64,000 nt of DNA from Streptomyces parvus. Lineage in GTDB: Bacteria > Actinomycetota > Actinomycetes > Streptomycetales > Streptomycetaceae. Within the stretch, counting starts at the first letter, position 1. The number at the start of each line of letters is the position of its first letter. This document shows, piece by piece, positions 42,011 to 51,431 of the stretch. The notes under the pieces are model-generated. The model made no database searches. It worked only from the letters and a program-made list of their open reading frames with translations, and was not told the DNA's origin. The position numbers were made by a program, and so were the translations under genes. The DNA lies in the NCBI RefSeq assembly GCF_032121415.1, contig NZ_CP135079.1, positions 6,014,001 through 6,078,000 on the forward strand, written 5' to 3'.

Positions 42011-43575
42011 CCCCACCGGAGGAGCAACCGACCACCGCGCCCGACGAGTTGCTGCGCATCGAGGGTCTGCGCAAGACCTTCCCCGGCGTGGTGGCGCTCG
42101 ACAACGTCGACTTCGACCTCCGCAGAGGCGAGGTCCATGTCCTGCTCGGCGAGAACGGCGCGGGCAAGAGCACCCTCATCAAGATGCTCTCCGGCGCCTA
42201 CCGCCCCGACCGCGGCCGCATCCTGGCCGACGGCCGCGAGGTGCGCATCGACGGTGCGCAGGACGCCGAACGGCTCGGGATCGCCACCATCTACCAGGAG
42301 TTCAACCTCGTCCCCGATCTCACGGTGGCCGAGAACATCTATCTCGGCCGCCAGCCGCGCCGCTACGGGCTCGTCGACCACCGCCGGATGCGCCAGGACG
42401 CCGCAGAGCTGCTGCGCCGCGTCGGCGTCGACGTGCGCCCCGATGCCAAGGTGCGTGAACTGGGCATCGCCCGGCTTCAGATGGTGGAGATCGCCAAGGC
42501 GCTCAGTCTGGAGGCGCGCGTCCTGATCATGGACGAGCCGACCGCCGTGCTCACCTCGGAAGAGGTCGACAAGCTCTTCGCCATCGTCCGCCAGCTCCGC
42601 GAGGACGGCGTCGGAATCGTCTTCATCACCCACCACCTGGAAGAGATCGCCGCACTCGGCGACCGCGTCACCGTCCTGCGCGACGGCCGCAGCATCGACC
42701 AGGTCCCGGCCTCCACCCCCGAGGACGAACTCGTCCAGCTCATGGTCGGCCGCAGCATCGAGCAGCAGTACCCGCGCGAACGCCCCGGCAGGGGCGACGC
42801 GTTGCTGTCCGTGCGGGGGCTGACCCGTAACGGCGTCTTCCACGACATCAGCTTCGACGTGCACGCGGGCGAGGTCGTCGGACTCGCCGGACTGGTCGGC
42901 GCCGGGCGTACGGAGGTGGCGCGCGCGGTCTTCGGCGCGGACCCGTACGACGCCGGCACCGTCGACGTACGCGGCGAACGCCTCGCCCGGCACGACGTCC
43001 CCGCCGCGATGGGCGCAGGGATAGGCCTCGTACCGGAGGACCGCAAGGGCCAGGGGCTGGTGCTCGACGCCTCCGTGCAGGAGAACCTGGGCCTGGTCAC
43101 CCTGCGGTCCGCCACCCGCTCCGGGTTCGTCGACCTCAAGGGCCAGCGCACCGCCGCCGCCCGCATCGCGCAGCAGCTCGGCGTCCGCATGTCCGGCCTC
43201 GGCCAGCATGTGCGTACGTTGTCCGGCGGCAACCAGCAGAAGGTCGTCATCGGCAAATGGCTGCTGGCCGACACCCGGGTCCTCATCCTCGACGAGCCCA
43301 CCCGGGGCATCGACGTCGGCGCCAAGGTCGAGATCTACCAGCTCATCAACGAACTGACCGCCTCCGGCCACGCCGTCCTGATGATCTCCAGCGATCTGCC
43401 GGAGGTGCTCGGCATGAGCGACCGCGTCCTCGTCATGGCCCAGGGCCGGATCGCCGGGGAACTCCCCGCCGAAGAAGCCACCCAGGACGCGGTGATGGCC
43501 CTCGCGGTCTCCACCGCCGCTCCCCACGAACACCCCGTACCGAAGAACGAAGAGGAGGGCCCCCGTGGCCACTGA
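42007..43575 (+). CDS. rbsA: Ribose ABC transporter ATP-binding protein
   Basis: 522 residues, GTG 42007 overlapping rbsR. Two nucleotide-binding domains: Walker A GENGAGKSTLIK, signature LGIARLQMVEIAKAL and Walker B VLIMDEPTAVL in the first; a degenerate Walker A (GLVGAGRTEVARAV), LSGGNQQKVVI and LILDEPTRGIDVG in the second. It powers import with the RbsC-RbsB fusion that follows, which it overlaps by eleven bases. The last 15 residues are a hydrophilic Glu/Pro-rich tail. Confidence 0.96.
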   Translation: MTPPEEQPTTAPDELLRIEGLRKTFPGVVALDNVDFDLRRGEVHVLLGENGAGKSTLIKMLSGAYRPDRGRILADGREVRIDGAQDAERLGIATIYQEFNLVPDLTVAENIYLGRQPRRYGLVDHRRMRQDAAELLRRVGVDVRPDAKVRELGIARLQMVEIAKALSLEARVLIMDEPTAVLTSEEVDKLFAIVRQLREDGVGIVFITHHLEEIAALGDRVTVLRDGRSIDQVPASTPEDELVQLMVGRSIEQQYPRERPGRGDALLSVRGLTRNGVFHDISFDVHAGEVVGLAGLVGAGRTEVARAVFGADPYDAGTVDVRGERLARHDVPAAMGAGIGLVPEDRKGQGLVLDASVQENLGLVTLRSATRSGFVDLKGQRTAAARIAQQLGVRMSGLGQHVRTLSGGNQQKVVIGKWLLADTRVLILDEPTRGIDVGAKVEIYQLINELTASGHAVLMISSDLPEVLGMSDRVLVMAQGRIAGELPAEEATQDAVMALAVSTAAPHEHPVPKNEEEGPRGH

Positions 43576-45520
43576 GACACTCAAGAGTGACACGGGCGCA
43601 GGGGGCACCTCCGTGATACGACGCGTCCTGCTCGACAACGGAGCCCTGAGCGCCCTGGTCGTCCTGGTGGTGGCGATGTCGCTGCTCTCCGGCGACTTCC
43701 TCACCACCCAGAACCTGCTGAACGTCGGTGTCCAGGCGGCCGTCACCGCCATCCTCGCGTTCGGCGTCACCTTCGTCATCGTCTCGGCGGGCATCGACCT
43801 CTCCGTGGGTTCGGTGGCCGCTCTGTCCGCGACGGTCCTCGCGTGGTCGGCGACATCGGCGGGCGTACCCGTCGTCCTGGCCGTCGTCCTCGCGATCGTC
43901 ACCGGCATCGCCTGCGGATTTGTGAACGGCGCCCTGATCTCGTACGGCAAACTCCCGCCGTTCATCGCGACGCTGGCCATGCTCTCCATCGCCCGCGGTC
44001 TCTCCCTCGTCATCTCGCAGGGCAGCCCGATCGCCTTCCCCGACTCCGTCTCACGGCTCGGTGACACACTCGGCGGCTGGCTCCCCGTACCGGTCCTGGT
44101 GATGATCGCGATGGGCCTGATCACCGCGCTGATCCTCGGCCGCACCTTCATCGGCCGCTCGATGTACGCCATCGGCGGCAACGAGGAGGCGGCCCGGCTC
44201 TCCGGTCTCCGCGTCAAGCGCCAGAAGATCGTCATCTACGCTCTGTCCGGCCTCTTCGCCGCCGTCGCGGGCATCGTCCTGGCCTCGCGCCTCGTCTCCG
44301 CCCAGCCGCAGGCCGCCCAGGGGTACGAACTCGACGCCATCGCCGCCGTCGTCATCGGCGGGGCGAGCCTGGCCGGCGGTGTCGGCAAGGCGTCCGGCAC
44401 CCTGATCGGCGCGCTGATCCTCGCCGTCCTCCGCAACGGCCTCAACCTCCTCTCCGTGTCGGCGTTCTGGCAGCAGGTCGTCATCGGCGTCGTCATCGCC
44501 CTCGCCGTCCTGCTCGACACGCTGCGCCGCAAGGCCGGTTCGGGGGCGGCCTCCCCGGCCGGCACGGCCCCCGGCGCCCCGGGCGCCGGGCGCAGGGGAG
44601 CGCTCAAGTTCGCCGGGGCGGCGCTCGCCGTGGCCCTCGTCGTCGGCGCTGTCTCCTACTTCAACTCCGGTTCGTCCGGGGGAACGACGAAGGTCGGCAT
44701 GTCCCTCTCCACGCTCAACAACCCCTTCTTCGTGCAGATGAAGGAAGGCGCGCAGGCGGAAGCGGAGAAGGCGGGCATCGACCTCACCGTCACCGACGCC
44801 CAGAACGACGCCTCCCAGCAGGCCAACCAACTGCAGAACTTCACCAGTTCGGGAGTCTCCTCGATCATCGTCAACCCGGTGGACTCGGACGCCGTGGGAC
44901 CGGGCGTCCGCAGCGCCAACAAGGCGGACATCCCCGTGATCGCCGCCGACCGGGGCGTCAACAAGGCCGAGACCGCAACGCTCGTCGCCTCCGACAACGT
45001 GGCGGGCGGCAAGCTCGCCGCCGACGCGCTGGCCGACAAGCTCGGCGGCAAGGGCAGCATCGTCATCCTCCAGGGCACGGCGGGCACCTCCGCCAGCCGT
45101 GAGCGCGGGGCCGGCTTCGCCGAGGGGCTGAAGGCGTACCCGGACATCAAGGTGGTCGCCAAGCAGCCCGCGGACTTCGACCGCACCAAGGGCCTCGACG
45201 TCATGACCAACCTGATCCAGTCGCACCCCGGTGTCACGGGCGTCTTCGCCGAGAACGACGAGATGGCGCTCGGCGCGGTCAAGGCGCTCGGCAGCAAGGC
45301 CGGGAAGTCCGTCTCCGTCGTCGGCTTCGACGGCACCCCGGACGGCCTGAAAGCGGTCGAGGCCGGCACGCTCTACGCGTCGGTCGCCCAACAGCCCGCC
45401 GAACTCGGGAAGATCGCCGTGCAGAACGCGGTCAAGGCCGCGAAGGACGAGCAGGTCGCGAGCACGGTGAAGGTGCCGGTCAAGGTGGTCACCCGGGAGA
45501 ATGTCGCCGACTTCTCCTGA
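43565..45520 (+). CDS. rbsCB: Ribose ABC transporter permease fused to substrate-binding protein (RbsC-RbsB fusion)
   Basis: 651 residues, GTG 43565. Residues 1 to about 325 are the permease: the helix ALSALVVLVVAMSLLSGDF, then SAGIDLSVGSVAALSA, the cytoplasmic EEAARLSGLRVKRQKIVIYA and GGASLAGGVGKASGTLIGA. A 25-residue Ala/Gly/Pro linker and a further hydrophobic helix (ALKFAGAALAVALVVGAVSYF) lead to the binding protein from about 375: KVGMSLSTLNNPFFVQMKEG, IVNPVDSDAVGPGVRS, GTAGTSASRERGAGFAEGL and VVGFDGTPDGLKAVEAG, very close in pattern to RbsB of E. coli. The extra helix places the binding domain outside, so no lipobox is needed. In most bacteria RbsC and RbsB are separate; fused forms occur in some actinobacteria. 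Confidence 0.95.
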   Translation: MATETLKSDTGAGGTSVIRRVLLDNGALSALVVLVVAMSLLSGDFLTTQNLLNVGVQAAVTAILAFGVTFVIVSAGIDLSVGSVAALSATVLAWSATSAGVPVVLAVVLAIVTGIACGFVNGALISYGKLPPFIATLAMLSIARGLSLVISQGSPIAFPDSVSRLGDTLGGWLPVPVLVMIAMGLITALILGRTFIGRSMYAIGGNEEAARLSGLRVKRQKIVIYALSGLFAAVAGIVLASRLVSAQPQAAQGYELDAIAAVVIGGASLAGGVGKASGTLIGALILAVLRNGLNLLSVSAFWQQVVIGVVIALAVLLDTLRRKAGSGAASPAGTAPGAPGAGRRGALKFAGAALAVALVVGAVSYFNSGSSGGTTKVGMSLSTLNNPFFVQMKEGAQAEAEKAGIDLTVTDAQNDASQQANQLQNFTSSGVSSIIVNPVDSDAVGPGVRSANKADIPVIAADRGVNKAETATLVASDNVAGGKLAADALADKLGGKGSIVILQGTAGTSASRERGAGFAEGLKAYPDIKVVAKQPADFDRTKGLDVMTNLIQSHPGVTGVFAENDEMALGAVKALGSKAGKSVSVVGFDGTPDGLKAVEAGTLYASVAQQPAELGKIAVQNAVKAAKDEQVASTVKVPVKVVTRENVADFS

Positions 45521-45576
45521 ACCGCACAGCGCACCGGACAGTTGATCCCGGACCGACGAAAGCAGGAAGCACGCCC

Positions 45577-46500
45577 ATGCACGACAACGCCCCCGGCGAC
45601 CGGTACGACCTGCTGGTCGTCGGGTCGGCCAACGCCGACCTGGTGATCGGCGTCGAGCGCCGCCCCGCCCCCGGCGAGACGGTCCTCGGCTCCGACCTGG
45701 CCGTCCACCCCGGCGGCAAGGGCGCCAACCAGTCGCTGGCCGCCGCTCGCCTCGGTGCGAGGACGGCCCTGCTCGCCCGGGTCGGCGACGACGGCCACGG
45801 ACGCCTCCTGCTGGATTCCCAGCGTGCGGCGGGCGTGGACACGGACGGCGTCCTGGTCGGCGGGGCCCCCACCGGCGTCGCGCTGATCACCGTCGACCCC
45901 TCGGGCGACAACAGCATCGTGGTCTCCCCGGGGGCCAACGCACGCCTCACGCCCGAGGACGTCCGGGCGGCGGCCCCGCTGCTGGCCGCCGCCCGGGTGA
46001 TCTCCGTACAGCTGGAGATCCCGCTGGACACCGTGGCCGAGACGGTACGCGGCCGGGGGCCGGACACCCGGCTGGTCCTCAACCCGTCGCCGCCCGCCCC
46101 GCTCCCCGGGGAGGTGCTCGCCGCCTGCGATCCGCTGGTGGTCAACGAGCACGAGGCGCGGTACATCCTGGGCGAGGAGGCGGGGGAGGGGCCGCACGAC
46201 TGGGCCCCGGCGCTCCTCGCGCTCGGCCCGCGCTCGGTCGTCATCACCCTGGGTGCCGCCGGGGCCCTGGTGGCGGAGAGCCGTACGGGCTCCCTGGACC
46301 ACCTCGTCAGCCCGCGGGTCGAGGCCGTCGACACGACCGGCGCCGGGGACGCGTTCACCGCGGCCCTGGCCTGGCGCCTCGGCCGGGGCGACGACCTGCG
46401 GGAAGCGGCGGCCTTCGCCGTGCGGGTGGGCGCGGCGGCCGTCACGGCACGGGGGGCGCAGGAGTCGTTCCCGACGCTGGAGGAGGTCGACGCGCTGTGA
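45577..46500 (+). CDS. rbsK: Ribokinase
   Basis: 307 residues, ATG 45577 with GCAGGAAG upstream. PfkB-family ribokinase: GSANADLVIGVERRPAPGE, HPGGKGANQSLAAARLGA (sugar site) and DTTGAGDAFTAALAWRLG with the catalytic Asp and anion hole. It phosphorylates ribose taken in by the operon to ribose 5-phosphate. The gap of 56 bases after the transporter fusion holds no promoter I can see. It overlaps rbsD by four bases. Confidence 0.95.
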   Translation: MHDNAPGDRYDLLVVGSANADLVIGVERRPAPGETVLGSDLAVHPGGKGANQSLAAARLGARTALLARVGDDGHGRLLLDSQRAAGVDTDGVLVGGAPTGVALITVDPSGDNSIVVSPGANARLTPEDVRAAAPLLAAARVISVQLEIPLDTVAETVRGRGPDTRLVLNPSPPAPLPGEVLAACDPLVVNEHEARYILGEEAGEGPHDWAPALLALGPRSVVITLGAAGALVAESRTGSLDHLVSPRVEAVDTTGAGDAFTAALAWRLGRGDDLREAAAFAVRVGAAAVTARGAQESFPTLEEVDAL

Positions 46501-46886
46501 AGAAGTCGGGCATCCTCAACCGCCATCTGGCGGGCGCGATCGCCGAACTCGGCCACGGCGACACCGTCCTGATCTGCGACGCCGGCATGCCGATACCGTC
46601 CGGCCCCCGCATCGTCGACCTGGCCTTCCGCGCCGGGACTCCGTCCTTCGCCGAGGTACTGGACGGCCTGCTCGACGAGCTGGTCGTCGAGGGAGCGACG
46701 GCCGCCGAGGAGATCCGCGACGCCAACCCGGCGGCCGCGGCGCTCCTCGACACCCACTTCCCCTGGCTGGAGTCGGTCCCGCACGACGACCTGAAGGCGC
46801 TGACGGCGACGGCCCGCCTGGTGGTCCGTACGGGGGAGGCGCGGCCGTACGCGAACGTCCTGCTGCGGTGCGGGGTGTTCTTCTGA
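46497..46886 (+). CDS. rbsD: D-ribose pyranase
   Basis: 129 residues, GTG 46497 in GTGA with the rbsK stop. RbsD interconverts beta-pyranose and furanose forms so that ribose can be phosphorylated. The catalytic His is in NRHLAGAIAELGHGDTVLIC, followed by DAGMPIPSGPRIVDLAF, and the C-terminal RTGEARPYANVLLRCGVFF is the typical closing strand. It ends the ribose operon, 25 bases before the convergent lipoprotein gene. Confidence 0.95.
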   Translation: MKKSGILNRHLAGAIAELGHGDTVLICDAGMPIPSGPRIVDLAFRAGTPSFAEVLDGLLDELVVEGATAAEEIRDANPAAAALLDTHFPWLESVPHDDLKALTATARLVVRTGEARPYANVLLRCGVFF

Positions 46887-46911
46887 CGGACGTCCGGCCG
46901 AGGAGCCGTTC

Positions 46912-47529
46912 TCAGCCGGACGCACCCGGGGCAAGCCCGCAGGAACCGGACCTCTGCGCCCCGTCCTGCCCCGTCAGCGTCACGACCCCCCGGCCGTCCC
47001 TGGCCTGGTTGTAGGCGATCGTGCAGGTCAACTGGCGTACGGCCGTGGCGTCCAGTGCCTGCACGGCGAGGGGCAGGCGGGCGGTGATGCCGCCGTCCGA
47101 GGAGACCTCCACCTGCACGGTTCCCTTCTCGCGGACAGCGGGAAGCGCCGTGGTCAGTCCGGCGGCCCGGTCGGCCCCGCCGGGGCCGGAGAGCAGCGCC
47201 AGGACGACCTTCTCCGTGGGTGCGGGGCCCGCCGGCCCGGAGGGGTCCCGGTCGTCGGCGCCCGGTCCGATGTACTCGTCGCCGAACCCGGCCGAGGCCC
47301 CGACCTCCCGGATCACGGGGCTCAACCCGCCGTCGGGGGAACGGAAGAAGAGCAGCATGTCGGCGTCACGGTTGAGGAAGGCCTCGACCGTCGCGGGGCC
47401 GCCCGCCTCGATCACGTCGGAGTCCTGGATCCCGCAGCCGCCCACCAGCGGTACCCCGACGACGGCCGCGGCGAGACCGCGCCACGACGCACGCCTCCTC
47501 GGGACACCGCCCCGCACCGTATGCCTCAT
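46912..47529 (-). CDS. GerMN-domain lipoprotein
   Basis: 205 residues, start ATG 47529. A basic leader (RRRASWRGLAAAVVGVPL) ends in the lipobox VGGC, so the protein is a membrane-anchored exported lipoprotein. Residues around 60-170 resemble the GerMN domain (EKVVLALLSGPGG, ADRAAGLTTALPAV, VQVEVSSDGGITARLPLA and RQLTCTIAYNQARD), known from spore-germination protein GerM and actinobacterial lipoproteins such as LpqB. It overlaps the histidine kinase gene by four bases and is the last gene of the five-gene minus-strand unit. It probably senses or modulates the envelope with the kinase (inference). Confidence 0.78.
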   Translation of the reverse strand: MRHTVRGGVPRRRASWRGLAAAVVGVPLVGGCGIQDSDVIEAGGPATVEAFLNRDADMLLFFRSPDGGLSPVIREVGASAGFGDEYIGPGADDRDPSGPAGPAPTEKVVLALLSGPGGADRAAGLTTALPAVREKGTVQVEVSSDGGITARLPLAVQALDATAVRQLTCTIAYNQARDGRGVVTLTGQDGAQRSGSCGLAPGASG

Positions 47530-49070
47530 CTGCCGGCCTCCTCGGCCCGGAGCGGGATCTCGACGGTGAAGACGGCACCGCCGCCGGGCAGGTTCCCCGC
47601 GCGGATCGTGCCGCCGTGCAGATGCACGTTCTCCAGGGTGATCGCCAGGCCCAGGCCACTGCCGGGCGAGCGCGTACGGGCCGCGTCGGCCTTGTAGAAG
47701 CGGTCGAAGATGTGCGGGAGCGCGGCGGCGGGGATGCCGGGGCCGCGGTCCGCGACCTCGACGACGAGCACGAGCGTGCCCGAGGAGCTTGCCTCGGTGC
47801 GCAGGAGCACGGAGACGGGCGCGCCGCCGTGCCGCAGCGCGTTCCCGACGAGGTTGGCGATCACGACGTCGAAGCGGCGCGGGTCGAGGCGGGCCCGGAT
47901 CCCGGCGGGGAGTTCGGTGCGGATCCGGTCGTCGTCCGCCCAGTGCCGGGCCTGGAGGGTCTTGCGGATCGCCTCGGCGACATCGATCTCGTCGGAGTTC
48001 AGCTCGGCCGCGCGGGCGTCGAAGCGGGAGATCTCCATCAGGTCCTCGACGAGCACGGCCAGCTTTCCGGTCTCCGTACTGACCAGCCGGACCGCCTGGG
48101 CGGTGTCGGCGTCCAGGCGGTCCGCGTCCTCGTCGAGGACCTCGGTGACGGCGAGCATCCCGGCGAGGGGGGTGCGCAGTTCGTGCGAGACGTCGGAGGC
48201 GAAGCGGCGCGCACGCGCCTCGGCCTCGCGCAGTTCACCGACGGAGCGCTCCAGTTGGCCCGCCGACTCGTTGAACGTGTCGGCCAGGTCGGCCAGTTCG
48301 TCCCGGCCGCGTACCGGTATACGGGTGTCGAGTCTGCCGCTCCCCATGCTCCGGGCCGCACGGCGCAGCTCCCGTACCGGACGCAGCACGCTGCGCGCCG
48401 CGAGCAGGGCGGGCACGAGCGCGACCGCGAGGCCGGGCAGGGCGCCGTTCCGCGCGGCGATGAGGAGGGCGTCCACGTTGACCTGCTCGTCGGTCATCCG
48501 CATGACGGCGTACAGGACGAGCCCGCTGGGAAGCACGCTGTCGGGGCCGGTCTTGAAGACCGTGGGCATGCCGATGGTCAGGTAGGGGACGCCGTCCTTG
48601 ACCACCCGCTGGAAGCTGCCGTACCGGTCGGCCGTCGCGGCCCGGCGCAGTTGGGGGGTGATGACGGAGGAGACCGGGTTCTCGCCCGAGGACGCGCGGA
48701 TCGAACCGTATTCGGCGAACACCACCCAGGGGCGCGGCTTGCCCGTGCGGGCGAGGTCGCGCAGGATCTCCTCCAGCCCCTCCTCCTGAAGCGGCAGCCC
48801 CCAGCCCGTCCGCTCGACCTGGTCGCGGAAGGTCGAGACGGCCGTGTCCTGGGCGGTCTGGAGCAGCGCGTTGCGGGCCTCGCGGTAGGTCAGGGCGGAT
48901 GTCGTGCCGGCGCTGACCGCGGCGACCAGAAGGAAGGCGGCCAGCAGCCGGGTGCGCAGACCGAACGCCCTGACCCGCGAACGCTTCCGCGTGGGCGCGG
49001 CCGGCCCCGCGCCGTCCGCTCGCTCGTTTCCGCCGCCGCGCGGGCGGCCGGGGCGGGGGACGGTGATCAC
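47526..49070 (-). CDS. Two-component sensor histidine kinase
   Basis: 514 residues, GTG 49070 overlapping the response regulator stop. Domains: cytoplasmic tail, first membrane helix (LLAAFLLVAAVSAGTTSAL), extracellular sensor about 60-200, second helix (LPGLAVALVPALLAARSVL), HAMP, HisKA with the phosphorylated His in FASDVSHELRTPLAGML, and HATPase with the N box IANLVGNALRHGG, DRGPGIP and GSGLGLAI. It is fully equipped. It pairs with the regulator at 49067-49750. A Cse-type pair with a lipoprotein, as in sigma-E control, is a loose analogy, but no sigma factor is nearby. Confidence 0.92.
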   Translation of the reverse strand: MITVPRPGRPRGGGNERADGAGPAAPTRKRSRVRAFGLRTRLLAAFLLVAAVSAGTTSALTYREARNALLQTAQDTAVSTFRDQVERTGWGLPLQEEGLEEILRDLARTGKPRPWVVFAEYGSIRASSGENPVSSVITPQLRRAATADRYGSFQRVVKDGVPYLTIGMPTVFKTGPDSVLPSGLVLYAVMRMTDEQVNVDALLIAARNGALPGLAVALVPALLAARSVLRPVRELRRAARSMGSGRLDTRIPVRGRDELADLADTFNESAGQLERSVGELREAEARARRFASDVSHELRTPLAGMLAVTEVLDEDADRLDADTAQAVRLVSTETGKLAVLVEDLMEISRFDARAAELNSDEIDVAEAIRKTLQARHWADDDRIRTELPAGIRARLDPRRFDVVIANLVGNALRHGGAPVSVLLRTEASSSGTLVLVVEVADRGPGIPAAALPHIFDRFYKADAARTRSPGSGLGLAITLENVHLHGGTIRAGNLPGGGAVFTVEIPLRAEEAGR

Positions 49071-49750
49071 AGCGGGCCGAAGCGGTAGCCGAAGCCCCGC
49101 AGCGTCTGGACGTAACGCGGGTTGCCGACCTCGTCCTCGATCTTCCCGCGCAGCCGGGCGACGCAGGCGTCGACCAGGCGGCCGTCGGCGTGGAAGGTGT
49201 GCTCCCAGACGTTCTCCAGGAGCTGCTGCCTGCTGAACACCTGCTCGGGAGCGGCGGAAAGGTGCAGCAGCAGTCTCAGCTCCGAGGGAGCGAGCGTCAG
49301 GGGCCGGCCGGCCTTCGACGCCGTCAGTCCGACCCGGTCGATGGTGAGGTCGCCGTAGACCTCGATGGCCGGGCGGCCCGTCGAGCCGTCGTCCATACGG
49401 CGCAGCACCGCCCGGATCCGGGCGTCGATCACCTCGGGCCGGGCGGGCTTGACGATGTAGTCGTCGGCACCGGCCTCCAGACCGATGACCACGTCGAAGT
49501 CGTCGCCGCGCGCGGTGAGCATGATGATCGGCAACTGGCTGTGCTCCCGGATGCGCCGGCAGACCTGTACGCCGGTCATACCGGGCAGCATCAGGTCCAG
49601 CAGCAGCAGATCGGGGCGGAACTCGGCCAGCGCGGCGAGGCCGTCCTCGCCGGTTCCGGCTGCTCGTACGTCGTGGCCGCGTCGGCGCAGACCGAGTTGG
49701 ACCCCCTCACGTACGAAGGGGTCGTCCTCGACGAGGAGCACGCGGGACAT
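49067..49750 (-). CDS. OmpR-family response regulator
   Basis: 227 residues from ATG 49750 with GAGGGAGAA upstream. Receiver domain: MSRVLLVEDDPFVREG, the phosphorylated Asp in LLLLDLMLPGMTGV, Thr in IIMLTARGDD and Lys in DYIVKPARPEV. The C-terminal winged helix is of the OmpR type (LTLAPSELRLLLHLSAAPEQ, LLENVWEHTFHADGRLVDAC, YVQTLRGFGYRF). It begins 28 bases after the MurJ stop and overlaps the kinase gene, so it is in one unit with the cell-wall genes. Confidence 0.93.
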   Translation of the reverse strand: MSRVLLVEDDPFVREGVQLGLRRRGHDVRAAGTGEDGLAALAEFRPDLLLLDLMLPGMTGVQVCRRIREHSQLPIIMLTARGDDFDVVIGLEAGADDYIVKPARPEVIDARIRAVLRRMDDGSTGRPAIEVYGDLTIDRVGLTASKAGRPLTLAPSELRLLLHLSAAPEQVFSRQQLLENVWEHTFHADGRLVDACVARLRGKIEDEVGNPRYVQTLRGFGYRFGPL

Positions 49751-49778
49751 CGGCTGTTCTCCCTCGGTGGTGGGCGGG

Positions 49779-51431
49779 TCAGGTCCGGACCCGCCGACTG
49801 CGTACACGCAGGAACAGCGCGTTCAGTTCGGTGAGCCGCAGTGGACGGGCGAGCAGGGCGAAGGTGAGGCCGACGGCGGCCGCGCCGGCGGCGGTGGCGG
49901 CCAGGGCTCCCGCCGGTGCCGCGCCGAGGGACGCGAGGTGGCCGAACGCGACGGCGGGGACGGCGGCGAGCAGCAGGCGTGCGTGGGCGGCCACGGGGGA
50001 GGACCGGAGGGGCTGCACGGCATCGAGCCGGCGGCACAGCACCCAGCCGGTCAGCGCCCAGCCCGCGCACAGAGCCAGCGAGTAGGCCGCCGCCATGCCC
50101 GTGACGGCCCAGCGGGCCGGCAGCAGGTGCGCGGCGGCCAGGGACAGTCCCGCGTTGAGGGCGACGATCACCAGGTTGAGCAGGAACGGTGTGCGGGTGT
50201 CGGAGAGCGCGTAGAAGGCGCGCGACAGGACGTACTGGCCGGACAGGGCGATCAGCCCCGGAGCGAAGGCCATCAGGATTCCGGCCAGGGCGGCCGTGTC
50301 GGCGGCACTGGTCCTGCCGTGACCGAAGACGAGGGCCGTCACCGGCCCCGCGAGGGCGAGCAGCGCGCAGGCGGCGGGTACGACGCCGGCGGCGCAGACC
50401 CGCAGGGCGTGGGAGACATCGCGCCGCACCCCGGTGAGGTTCCCGTCGGCCGCCGCCGCGCTCATCCGCGGCAGGAGCGCCGTCACCACGGAGACGGTGA
50501 TGACGCCGTGCGGTACGACCCACAGGACGTAGGCGTTGTTGAAGGCGCCGAACCCCGGTCCGCCGTCGAGGCCGGCGCTCGTGGCGAGCCGGGTGGTGAC
50601 CCAGTAGGCGGCCTGGTTGGCGAGGACCAGCAGCACCAGCCAGCCGGCCGCCCGCAGGGGCCGGGCCAGGCCGCTGCCGCGCCAGTCGAAGCGGGGCCGC
50701 CAGCGGAAGCGGGCGGCGCGCAGGGCCGGGACGAGGGCGAGCGTCTGGACGGCGATACCGGCGGTCGTGCCCCAGCCGAGCAGGGCGGTCCCGGTCGGCG
50801 TGAGGGTGTTGTCGCCGCCCCCCGGGGACAGGGCGAGGTAGAGGCCGAAGACGGCGATGACGACGACGTTGTTCAGGACCGGCGTCCACATCATCGCGCC
50901 GAACCGGCCCCGTGCGTTGAGTATCTGCCCGAGCAGGGTGAACAGCCCCAGGAAGAAGATCTGGGGCAGGCAGTAGCGGGCCAGCGCGACGGTCATCGCC
51001 GCCTGCCGACCGGTGTAGTCGGTGTAGACGTCGACGATGGTGGGGGCGGCCCACACCGCGGTCGCGGTGATGGCCAGCAGGGCGACGACGCAGACGGTGA
51101 CCAGCCGGTCGGTGTACGCCGCCCCCGCGTCGGGGCGCTCCTTCGCGGCCCGCACCAGCTCGGGCACGAAGACGGCGTTCAGCGCGCCGCCCAGCAGCAG
51201 CATGTAGACGATGGTGGGCAGGGCGTTGCCGACCGCGTAGCCGTCGGCGGTCGGCCCGATGGTGCCCAGGGCCGCAGCGACCACGGCAAACCGGGCGAAA
51301 CCGGTGGCGCGGGCGACGACGGATCCGGCGGCCATGACCGCACTGCCGCGCGGAGCGGCGAACGCCGCCTTCGTGCCCTGCGGGACCGCGGCGGTGCGGA
51401 CGGCGCGTGCCATCGGTGGCGGCTGCTTCAT
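49779..51431 (-). CDS. murJ: MurJ/MviN-family lipid II flippase
   Basis: 550 residues, ATG 51431 overlapping the upstream FemX-like stop by four bases. It contains about fourteen hydrophobic helices typical of the MOP superfamily, for example SVVARATGFARFAVVAAALG, LPTIVYMLLLGGALNAVFVP, LPQIFFLGLFTLLGQILNAR, GVITVSVVTALLPRMSAAAA and FALSDTRTP-type YALSDTRTPFLLN. MurJ moves lipid-linked peptidoglycan precursors to the outer face. It lacks the C-terminal pseudokinase of the main mycobacterial/streptomycete MurJ and is probably a second copy. Proximity to the FemX-like transferase and a two-component pair suggests a regulated envelope module. Confidence 0.9.
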   Translation of the reverse strand: MKQPPPMARAVRTAAVPQGTKAAFAAPRGSAVMAAGSVVARATGFARFAVVAAALGTIGPTADGYAVGNALPTIVYMLLLGGALNAVFVPELVRAAKERPDAGAAYTDRLVTVCVVALLAITATAVWAAPTIVDVYTDYTGRQAAMTVALARYCLPQIFFLGLFTLLGQILNARGRFGAMMWTPVLNNVVVIAVFGLYLALSPGGGDNTLTPTGTALLGWGTTAGIAVQTLALVPALRAARFRWRPRFDWRGSGLARPLRAAGWLVLLVLANQAAYWVTTRLATSAGLDGGPGFGAFNNAYVLWVVPHGVITVSVVTALLPRMSAAAADGNLTGVRRDVSHALRVCAAGVVPAACALLALAGPVTALVFGHGRTSAADTAALAGILMAFAPGLIALSGQYVLSRAFYALSDTRTPFLLNLVIVALNAGLSLAAAHLLPARWAVTGMAAAYSLALCAGWALTGWVLCRRLDAVQPLRSSPVAAHARLLLAAVPAVAFGHLASLGAAPAGALAATAAGAAAVGLTFALLARPLRLTELNALFLRVRSRRVRT

